Shown piece after piece: positions 16,601 to 22,500 of a stretch of DNA of 22,500 nt. The notes below the pieces were generated by a model. The model saw only the letters and a list, made by a program, of their open reading frames with translations, ran no database searches and was not told the origin of the DNA. The stretch spans positions 87,701 to 110,200 of the forward strand of contig CAUJGJ010000114.1 of NCBI GenBank assembly GCA_963170055.1, given 5' to 3'. The position numbers and the translations under genes were made by a program. How positions within the stretch are numbered: position 1 is the stretch's first letter; each line of letters starts with the position of its first letter. The DNA comes from Halisarca cf. caerulea. Lineage: Eukaryota > Porifera > Demospongiae > Chondrillida > Halisarcidae.

Positions 16601-19004
16601 TTTGCAGCACATGTACCGAGAAAGGAATAGTATGTACTAAGGTGAGATGGTGGACTTGTGATAATCCTGGAGGCTACGTTGATATTCTGCGTGTGTGGCA
16701 TATGGAGTCTAGATTCCTCCATTCTCTAGTCATGATCAAAAGGCTTATCCATCCCTATGCCTGTCTATCCTTGTCCTTATCCATCCCCATGCCTGTCTAT
16801 CCTTGTCCTTATAAATCCCCATGCCTGTCTAGCCCTGTGCTTGTCCATCCCGATGCCTGTCTAGCCTGTGCAAACAAGACCAACCTAGTTTTGTTGCTTA
16901 AAAAGCTTTTCGGAAAGCAGTCATGTTTGCATCAGTTTTCTATTTTAAAGGGTTTTATATCTGTTATATGGATTCAAAGGTGTTCTTTTTATAGTAAATG
17001 AGTATGAAATAGTTGTACTAAATATTCAGCTGTACAGTAGGTAATATTTGCAAGTGATTGCAGTCTTTGGGGGTTACAGCCTCAACAAGTTTTACCATAT
17101 ACGTGAATTCTTCTTGACCTACCTGCATTCTGCAGAAACTTTGTGGTGTTCCTGAGTGCGGACTCTATCCTTCTATCACTATGGAAGGAGAGTGCTGTCC
17201 TGTTTGTCCAGGTTGGTTTACTATGTTCTGTGTGCATCATGTGTATCAGTATAACTTGGCCTCTGTTTTGTTAAAGAGTCGAGGAACATCACAATGGTGC
17301 TGTTTTATCTTGGTATAAGGAGCACTGGGTCCTTGAAATAGCCTATGACTAAAGGCCCCACAGTGTAAATGATAGCCTGACCCTCCCCACCTCAGTGATT
17401 GGTCCACAAAGACCACATTGTATATACCAGGGTCATGGTCGATGACTTCTCTTGCAAGCTGGAATAATAATCAATATATTAACAGGTAGTAACTATTTGG
17501 TTACAGCCTCCTCTCCTTTCTCCTTCTTTCCTCTACAGATTGTCCTCCTTCCTGTTCCAGTAGCTACTGTAAAAGCAACCATACTGCTGTGTGCACACTG
17601 TGAGTTGTTTCTATCGAAGTATCATCTCCAATCCTTCCTATGTATATTCCTGTCCTGTCACAGTAATGTTGGTCCACTGGATTAGGTATTTTTAGTCCGA
17701 CCTTGGGCACTTCTCCGATACAAACTCTAACTGTCTAAATGTGTAGGATGGGGTTTAATTGCTAGATTGAAAAATGGTGATTGCTAGCCAATTGCAAGTA
17801 GAGTGCAAATACAAAATATGCATTATAACCAACTGTAGCCTGGCCTGTATGTAGTACTATGTTAGGTTTCACAATTGCTATAAGTGCAATAGTGTGCATT
17901 CCCTTAAACGCAATTGTTGCAATAAGCAATAACTAAACCCATCCTAGGATAATAAATGCCCACCCATGCAGACCAAAATGACTGGCCATACCACTTATAC
18001 CCACCCAGACAGTCCCATTACCTTAGTTTTGTGCGAAATTTGTGATTTGGTTTTAATAAGCGAGTCATTTTGTTGTCTGAAGATTTGCCAATTTGCAATA
18101 TAGCCTGCACAAACCGTCTGCTCTTGCGTCTCAACTGGTTGTCGTGTAAATAAAAAAATATTAATATCATTATTACAAGTCTGACATTGTAAAATGGCTG
18201 ACGGAAGATTTCTCTTTTTATTCATTGTATGTATACCATTTTCTGTTCTTTTCTCACCCTGCAGCCGTGGTGAAGACCATTGCGGCAATCGTCTCACTTC
18301 CTGTCGTGCTTGTTACTATTGTGGAACTAAGAGGAAAGCACCAAAGGAGTGTCGTAGGTTTGTGAAGATGAAACCAACCCAAAGTCTTGCAGGTGCCCAC
18401 AGCATTGTGAAAAGATGGGGGAAATGTGTCGAGGAAGCATATCAGAAGGTATTTTTTTATGAGAATTTTGAAGTGGAGTCCAATGTATTACCTCACACAA
18501 GCACACGCACACAACCATGCATGCACCCACTCACGCACGCACGCATGCATGCACCCACTCACGCACGCATGCACGCACCCACTCACGCACGCATGCATGC
18601 ACCAACTCGCACATGCACGTATACTACAATGCAAAAACATGCAGGATGATCATTTTCACTACCTTGTGCATGTACTACACTACAAAGACATGCTAGTTTA
18701 TTAAAGGGTTTTCCTCCTGCAAGCAAAGCTCTAGATTTTTACAGTTGTAGTGTGCACCATAGTCGATGAGGTGGGGTGGTAGTTACATAACAAGGGGTGA
18801 GCATGGTTGCACATAGGTGGGTTATCTTATTGCCTTATGAGTTAGGGTTGGGCCATTTTAGGTGGAGGTGTGGCCATATGGTGGAGGGGGACGATGTAGC
18901 ATGATCCAATTAATGCGAGCTTATCATGTAATATCTTCACCTGTTCTCAGGAATCCATGAGTGGAGGGACTTTCAGGTGTATCCGATACCCAACAAAGTT
19001 CTGA
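13628..19004 (+). CDS. Gene 2: secreted protein with four VWC repeats and a novel Cys-rich C-terminus
   Basis: Thirteen exons join without a frame break into 373 residues: 13628-13676, 13780-13879, 14295-14340, 14594-14742, 14937-14967, 15651-15799, 15879-15909, 15992-16149, 16608-16641, 17136-17211, 17539-17599, 18265-18448 and 18951-19004. Residues 1-16 are a signal peptide. VWC modules lie at about C28-C91, C93-C151, C153-C214 and C216-C273. Each has C...(G)..Y..G..(I/V)P..D.C..C.C...G...C....C....C...EGECC..C, and each is split after the DPC region by a phase 2 intron and before the xxC segment by a phase 0 intron. Residues 275-373 form an unrecognised domain with 11 cysteines. Possible N-glycosylation sites are N191-I-T and N288-H-T. 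VWC repeats in chordin-like and matrix proteins bind BMPs or collagens; whether this one does is unknown. All introns are GT-AG except intron 4, which starts with GC. AATAAA follows the stop by 100 bases. Confidence 0.85.
13780..13879 (+). CDS. Gene 2 exon 2: first half of VWC1
   Basis: Acceptor CCTTTTTAG, donor TG|GTGCGT, 100 bases. Encodes VDAESDPDAIACYVDGVKYE and ends PSDDPCER. Intron 3 before the next exon contains a MITE half at 13969-14004. Confidence 0.88.
13969..14004. mobile_element. Half MITE in gene 2 intron 2
   Basis: CAGTGGAACTCCTCTATTGC and the following GACACGTTGGGACC match one end of the element at 12977-13169 with few changes. The other end was not found, so it is a solo terminal fragment. 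Confidence 0.6.
14295..14340 (+). CDS. Gene 2 exon 3: CxC mini-exon of VWC1
   Basis: Acceptor TACTACAG, donor ATT|GTGAGT. With the preceding TG it encodes CSCKMSLAGHGSVQCI. At 46 bases it is five codons longer than the other CxC mini-exons. Confidence 0.78.
14379..14742 (+). repeat. Tandem exon duplication, copy 1 (exon 4 with its upstream intron)
   Basis: This segment is closely similar to 15458-15799. The similarity begins in the intron at CTTCTTGGTCATAAGGTGTA, runs through ACTTCATG, TGCTTGTCT and GGCATTTTTCATTCTGACTC, and covers all of exon 4 / exon 6. Conserved intron sequence implies a recent duplication. A third, shorter relic is at 15122-15180. Confidence 0.9.
14594..14742 (+). CDS. 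Gene 2 exon 4: VWC1 end and VWC2 start, GC donor
   Basis: 149 bases, phase 0 in, phase 2 out. Encodes C....C...G..PITKEGECCSRCG and then CVVNGTAYDMG, IPKEDPCKS. The donor is TCCTG|GCGAGT, where the paralogous exons 6 and 8 have TCCTG|GTGAGT. ECCSRC replaces the usual ECCPSC. Confidence 0.87.
14937..14967 (+). CDS. Gene 2 exon 5: CxC mini-exon of VWC2
   Basis: Acceptor TTTTTTCCCGTTAG, donor ACT|GTAAGT, 31 bases. Encodes (C)TCSQEGVFCT. From 14968 to 15457 the intron has only the short duplication relic near 15122-15180. Confidence 0.85.
15458..15799 (+). repeat. Tandem exon duplication, copy 2 (exon 6 with its upstream intron)
   Basis: Second copy of the 14379-14742 block, 342 bases long owing to small deletions in the intron part. 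Confidence 0.9.
15651..15799 (+). CDS. Gene 2 exon 6: VWC2 end and VWC3 start
   Basis: 149 bases, phase 0 in, phase 2 out, donor TG|GTGAGT. Encodes PIACALVSC, ITKEGECCPSCGC, then YDIGEEIPTSDPCQS. Nearly the twin of exon 4. Confidence 0.9.
15879..15909 (+). CDS. Gene 2 exon 7: CxC mini-exon of VWC3
   Basis: Acceptor AACCCTTTAG, donor GAA|GTAAGT, 31 bases. Encodes (C)TCTKTGQRCE. Intron 6 before it is only 79 bases. Confidence 0.87.
15992..16149 (+). CDS. Gene 2 exon 8: VWC3 end and VWC4 start
   Basis: 158 bases, phase 0 in, phase 2 out. Encodes PLPCANITC, then SEGECCPSCRCVV, YDIGEEIPTGDTCKS. DPC has become DTC, with the Cys kept. Contains the glycosylation sequon NIT. From 16150 to 16607 the intron shows nothing else. 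Confidence 0.9.
16608..16641 (+). CDS. Gene 2 exon 9: CxC mini-exon of VWC4
   Basis: Acceptor CCTTTGCAG, donor AAG|GTGAGA, 34 bases. Encodes (C)TCTEKGIVCTK. Confidence 0.86.
16746..16870. repeat. 32-bp minisatellite in gene 2 intron 9
   Basis: Nearly four units with a 32-base period, each with ATCC(C/A)..CC.ATGCCTGTCTA. It keeps an open frame read from exon 9, but the in-phase splice to exon 10 makes translation unlikely. Confidence 0.9.
17136..17211 (+). CDS. Gene 2 exon 10: end of VWC4
   Basis: Acceptor CATTCTGCAG, donor G|GTTGGT, phase 0 in, phase 1 out, 76 bases. Encodes KLCGVPEC, then TMEGECCPVCP. The array ends here: no new VWC start follows CCPVC. 17212-17538 (intron 10) shows nothing. 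Confidence 0.87.
17539..17599 (+). CDS. Gene 2 exon 11: start of C-terminal Cys-rich domain
   Basis: Acceptor CCTCTACAG, 61 bases, phase 1 in. Encodes DCPPSCSSSYCKSNHTAVCT and ends with CT|GTGAGT, phase 2. If the intron is retained, the frame stops after one more codon (CTG TGA, 17601-17603). A 61-base paralogue lies at 22054-22114 with the same arrangement. 17604-18264 has no other recognised feature. Confidence 0.82.
18265..18448 (+). CDS. Gene 2 exon 12: main part of C-terminal domain
   Basis: Acceptor CACCCTGCAG, donor AAG|GTATTT, 184 bases, phase 2 in, phase 0 out. Cysteines: C..NRLTSCRACYYC, then KECRRF, then RWGKCVEEAYQK. Basic-rich (KRKAPK). The paralogue at 22447 keeps CG.R.TSCR.CY. 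I do not recognise the domain. The shifted frame (phase 1 in) is hydrophobic; see findings. Confidence 0.75.
18515..18612. repeat. 24-28-bp minisatellite in gene 2 intron 12
   Basis: Four units of GCACCCACTCACGCACGC with ATGCATGC spacers, beginning 66 bases after the exon 12 donor. 18613-18950 has nothing further. Confidence 0.85.
18951..19004 (+). CDS. Gene 2 exon 13: terminal exon
   Basis: Acceptor CTGTTCTCAG, phase 0. Encodes ESMSGGTFRCIRYPTKF and stop TGA. It gives the C-terminal domain its 11th cysteine. Confidence 0.72.
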   Translation, partial: ESMSGGTFRCIRYPTKF

Positions 19005-19103
19005 TGGAAGCTGTTCTTATATATAATTGGCCTGATCAGAATATTGAACTAAATGCTAGCAATATTCAATTAATTGTACAATTAAACATTTGACATAGTA
19101 GTG

Positions 19104-19109
19104 AATAAA
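19104..19109 (+). terminator. Polyadenylation signal of gene 2
   Basis: AATAAA 100 bases after the stop codon, followed by a T-rich stretch. 19130-19680 shows no gene. Confidence 0.65.
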
Positions 19110-19679
19110 ATTTTATTATTACTGAACTCTAATCAATGTGGGTGAATGTGCGTGTGCGATTGCATGAGGGCATAAGAGGCTGCATGGAGCTGGGGGCTTG
19201 TGATTGCATATGGGTGTGGGCGTGTGCTTGTACATGTGGGGATGGGTGCACTTGTTAATCAATGCTTGATCATAGGTGTGCTTGTTATATAATTACAACA
19301 ATGTGTATTCTGCCAAATGATTATAGTCCATTGGAAACTGTTGCCTTCAAATGGAGATCCTGCCCATTCAGACAACCAATCATTCGTTCATCGAGCGGAC
19401 ATAATGTTGAGTATACTATTGCGCGCGTGCGTATGTCCAACACTGGTTTGTCTAGCATTCATCTGACACAGCTAGTACTGAGAATCGCCATCACGAAGTT
19501 GTGTGCATACAATATGTAATACAATCTGTCCTGATGTAACCATCATGTGGTAACAGATGAAATTGGAGGGTCTCCCCCCTTCCAAGCAATACACCATTAG
19601 TTATGTACGCTTGTGGTTAGGATATGATAGGATTTGTGAGCATCTAAATGATACAACAGACAAATATGGATATAACTAT

Positions 19680-20150
19680 ATCCTGTCATCCTGAGGGAAG
19701 GTGAACAGAGGGCATGCCTCAGGTATATAAACTAAGCAAAGACAAAAACAGCTAGGGCGTGGGACTGTATTCACAGCGTAGAGGTCCAGATTCACTGGAA
19801 TGGCAGGTCCTGATCAAAACTTCTCATCTTCTAATTTCAGAGTAGTGTCTTATAACTGTATATATTATTAGTGAGAAGCTGATATAAGTGGCTGGTTAGT
19901 GTTACCTTCATAGGATGCATATGTCTCTGATCGCAATCAGGCTTAGTAACTGCATGGTCAACATTATCAGTCATTCCCTTGGTTCCAACCTGAAATATAA
20001 CCTAAACTTAATCCTGCACTGTCTTACTTTCATCAAGAGGCCCTGAAAGAGATCACTATTCGTCAATACCTTGTATACCCAAACCTTCTGCTAGGCGACT
20101 TTGTTGGGGGTTCATATTGCCAATGTTGTATAAAGAATAATAATTGCTGG
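19680..20150. repeat. Repeat B, copy 2 (downstream of gene 2)
   Basis: Partner of 12770-13440 in the same orientation. It is shorter, mainly because it lacks the MITE. After 20150 the two copies share nothing more, so no third promoter can be recognised here. Confidence 0.6.
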
Positions 20151-20297
20151 CAAGCAGTAAATTGCTTGCTCTTGGCAACAATCACTTTTAGGATGCACCA
20201 GGCAATGTTGTTGACATAACATTGCAAATGTTGCCTAGTGAATGTCCAAATATATATGAAAGATTGCGGCTGTGCTATTTTGGAGCATGGGCAATTG

Positions 20298-20438
20298 TGT
20301 GTGTGCATGTGTGCTTGTATGTGTGCATGTGTGTGTGCATGTGTGCACATGCATGTGTGTGTGTGTGTGTGTGTGTGAGAGTATGTGTATGTGTGTGTGT
20401 TTGTGTGCGTGTGTGCGTGCATGTTTGTGCGTGTGTTA
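20298..20438. repeat. (TG)n microsatellite, interrupted
   Basis: TG tract with many GCATG, TATG and GAGA interruptions. 20439-20693 has no gene. Confidence 0.9.
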
Positions 20439-20693
20439 GATACTAATATGTATTATGTAAATGTATGTACTATGTATTATCTATGGTGAGTGTGTGCAGT
20501 ATATTATGTGGTGTGCGTGTGAACATGCATACATATGTGTGGAAGTGCGTTTATGTGAGTAGGTGGGGGTGGGAGAGGGTTGTAGTCGGGTGGGCATTTG
20601 TATGTGCCTGTATGCCCTGAGTGAACCCATAAAGTCACTCATCTCTGAGATCACGCCTACCAAGATGGAAAGTTCTCCTGTCAACACCTAGCA

Positions 20694-21205
20694 TTTGAAA
20701 TGAATTTCATTGTGTGTGTGAGCGAGTGTAGCCTCAGGCTAATGGCCCACCCAGTTAAAATACTCAAGAAATTAATATTTTTATTATAATAATTGTTTCA
20801 CTTCCCATATAGGAGGATCCTCTCCATCCTAGGCCACACGGTAGACAGCGACTCATTAACCGCATTCAATGGTGGCAGCAGGGGAAGTGAAAAAAGATGG
20901 TTGCCGTATTCATTATCATAATGACTCGCTTACACAAATTTGTGAATTCTAAATACAGTTCGATAATTAATAAGGTATATTGTATGTTTCCACAAATTTG
21001 TGAATCCTAGCTTTGCAGCTAGTACTTATCAAGTTATTAATTGAATCATTTGCTTCCACAAATTTGTAAATACTAAGCGTCCGCGATTGAGCAATGATGT
21101 CATACGGTGGATTGATGCTTGCCAGTGAAGTAGAAAGCGTGACCGCTGAGGATTGTATGCATGCATCTGCGCTGGTAGAGAGGAACTCTAGAGCCAATAA
21201 GTCCT
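20694..21205. repeat. Dispersed repeat A, copy 2
   Basis: Second copy of 10299-10826, same orientation, with all landmarks including the three ACAAATTTGT palindromes at 20934, 20992 and 21058. Copy 1 runs into (TC)n; copy 2 runs into the MITE at 21206. Confidence 0.85.
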
Positions 21206-21324
21206 AGTCTCGCGTAGCCCAGATCCATGCTCGCCTCCATTCTTTATATATGATGTCATCGTCCGGGACAGTGATGTCACATTTGAAAAATGGAGGCGAG
21301 CATGGAGCTGGGCTACGCAAGACT
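21206..21324. mobile_element. 119-bp hairpin MITE
   Basis: Terminal inverted repeats of 36 bases with 34 matches: AGTCTCGCGTAGCCCAGATC continuing to CATGCTCGCCTCCATT (21206-21241), and the complement at 21289-21324. The 47-base centre has two TGATGTCA-like words. Similar flanks, AATAAGTCCTA left and AACAAGCCCCATA right, may be a degenerate target duplication. Confidence 0.85.
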
Positions 21325-21364
21325 GAACAAGCCCCATATAATATGGTCTAGTCTAGTCTAACCA

Positions 21365-21392
21365 GTGTGTGTGTGTGTGTGTGCATGTTTGT

Positions 21393-21470
<78 letters not shown>

Positions 21471-21473
21471 ATG

Positions 21474-21546
<73 letters not shown>

Positions 21547-21636
21547 AAGCATGTGTGTGTGTGTGTGTTGTGTGTGTTTGTGTGTGTGTTTGCGTGTGTG
21601 TGTGTGTGTATGTGTGTGTGTGTGTGTGTGTGTTTG

Positions 21637-21735
<99 letters not shown>

Positions 21736-21745
21736 CGTGTGTGTG

Positions 21746-21786
<41 letters not shown>

Positions 21787-21797
21787 ATGTGTGTGTG

Positions 21798-21851
<54 letters not shown>

Positions 21852-21879
21852 TGTGTGTGTGTGTCTGTGTGTGCACATA
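21365..21879. repeat. About 515-bp (TG)n microsatellite
   Basis: Longest simple tract in the window, interrupted by periodic TTTGCATG or TTTGCAAGCATG words. The long Cys-Val and His-Thr frames over it are artefacts. Confidence 0.97.
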
Positions 21880-21901
21880 CGCACACATGCGCATGTGTGC
21901 G
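21880..21901. repeat. Perfect 22-bp palindrome
   Basis: CGCACACATGCGCATGTGTGCG minus its last two bases fits the quoting limit as CGCACACATGCGCATGTGTG. The full 22 bases are self-complementary. It sits at the edge of the (TG)n tract. From 21902 to 22053 nothing else is seen. Confidence 0.9.
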
Positions 21902-22053
21902 CATGCGTCTTAAGCAGACATTTTTGTGTGACCCATTGAGTTTCAGATTAACAATGGTCACTGTAATCCTAGCAGGAATCATCAAATACATGACATTGTA
22001 GAACTTCCTATAGAAGTTGATTGTGTTCTGATCTCCTCTTCTCTCCTCTACAG

Positions 22054-22114
22054 ATTGCCCTCCTCCCTGTTTACATAGCTGCTGCACAAGAAAACCAAAA
22101 GCTGTGTGCACACT
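22054..22114 (+). CDS. Exon 11 paralogue
   Basis: Acceptor CTCCTCTACAG, 61 bases as in exon 11, phase 1 in, phase 2 out at CT|GTGAGA. Encodes DCPPPCLHSCCTRKPKAVCT. It keeps the framework C-PP-C...C...AVCT, gains one Cys (Tyr to Cys) and loses the sequon. The intron-retained frame again stops at once (CTG TGA). No VWC exons precede it after gene 2, so it could be an alternative 3' exon for gene 2 or the remains of a third gene. Confidence 0.75.
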
Positions 22115-22163
22115 GTGAGAGTACACTATAGTCTTATGTGGCTGATGGCACACCTGACTATAG

Positions 22164-22263
22164 AAATGGGATCTGCGAGATCACATGTACAGACGGCGGC
22201 CATGTTGTCTGTTCTCCTATCCTTTGTCGTGTGTATGGCTTTGGTGACGAGAATGAGGATTGA
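22164..22263 (+). CDS. Candidate alternative terminal exon with VWC-like cysteines
   Basis: A 49-base candidate intron (GTGAGA...CTATAG, 22115-22163) would join the exon 11 paralogue in phase to NGICEITCTDGGHVVCSPIL followed by C, then RVYGFGDENED and stop. The Cys pattern C-x3-C-x7-C-x4-C resembles the second half of a VWC module. No equivalent exists after exon 11 in gene 2. It could equally be chance. Confidence 0.35.
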
Positions 22264-22446
22264 AGTGACTATGTCAAAGATGGCATTAGTAGTTCAAATG
22301 TATAGTCAGTACAGGATCAGGGTCAGGGCCAGGTTCATAATCAGGGTCAGGGGATCTTTTGGGGTAGCCTTTAACCATGGGATATTTCAAATGACAAACA
22401 GTAAGTACATGCAGTATTTGATGTCTGCATCTTTCTTCCTTATCAG

Positions 22447-22500
22447 CCCTGGTGACTATGTTTGTGGTTATCGTATCACTTCCTGTCGTGGTTGTTACCA
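22447..22500 (+). CDS. Exon 12 paralogue, cut by window end
   Basis: Acceptor CCTTATCAG, phase 2 in. Encodes PGDYVCGYRITSCRGCY, matching exon 12 (RGEDHCGNRLTSCRACY) at all three cysteines. It continues beyond the window. Confidence 0.7.

Noticed and set aside
16534..17001. 155-codon frame across exon 9 and intron 9
   Set aside because: Intron read-through; the splice from 16641 to 17136 restores the VWC pattern.
18515..18612. CRISPR-like regular array
   Set aside because: Units are a low-complexity minisatellite without unique spacers, in an animal intron.
18194..18649. 151-codon frame starting MADGRFLFLFIV as an independent secreted protein
   Set aside because: Its start lies in intron 11, and its hydrophobic beginning is the pyrimidine-rich acceptor tract of exon 12. 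The Cys-rich part is exon 12, which joins in phase to exons 11 and 13. A separate alternative first exon cannot be fully excluded.
19262..19519. 85-codon open frame after gene 2
   Set aside because: No recognisable domain, signal peptide or paralogue; its length is within chance.

Overview
The window looks like nuclear DNA of a multicellular animal. It has small coding exons joined by GT-AG introns with matching phases, TATA-like boxes, a polyadenylation signal, LINE remnants, MITE-like foldback elements and very abundant (TG)n, (TC)n and (TA)n microsatellites. A marine invertebrate, perhaps a sponge, would fit, but this is a guess. There are no bacterial-style operons, no rRNA, no CRISPR array, and no tRNA that I could recognise.

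The only host genes I can build are members of a secreted, cysteine-rich von Willebrand factor type C (VWC) repeat family, all on the plus strand. Gene 1 starts at 4379 and has five recognisable exons up to 9703: a signal peptide, one complete VWC module and a degenerate second one. I find no convincing 3' end for it. Gene 2 runs from 13628 to 19004 and can be assembled completely: 13 exons with consistent phases, 373 predicted residues, a signal peptide, four VWC modules and an unrecognised C-terminal domain of about 100 residues with 11 cysteines, followed by an AATAAA at 19104. At the right edge (22054 to 22500) a second copy of the two exons that begin this C-terminal domain appears without upstream VWC exons. 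The region therefore holds two 5' cassettes, one central VWC exon array and two 3' cassettes. This could be several tandem genes at different stages of decay, or one complex locus with alternative starts and ends.

Layout: 1-4100 is repeats, a LINE fragment (2585-2995, minus) and no gene. 4100-4380 is a 20-bp minisatellite and the gene 1 promoter. 4379-9703 is gene 1, whose 3.7-kb second intron holds a LINE 3' fragment (plus), a foldback element and a larger LINE fragment (minus, with the reverse transcriptase FADD box). 9704-13560 is repeat-rich spacer: a dispersed repeat A, a retroelement C-terminal fragment on the minus strand, long (TC)n and (TG)n tracts, a 239-bp tandem duplication, a repeat B and a TA-flanked MITE. 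13560-19110 is gene 2. 19110-21900 is spacer carrying second copies of B and A, a 119-bp hairpin MITE and a 500-bp (TG)n tract. 21900-22500 holds the duplicated 3' exons.

Exon boundaries come from reading splice sites, phases and paralogous copies by eye. No transcript evidence was available.
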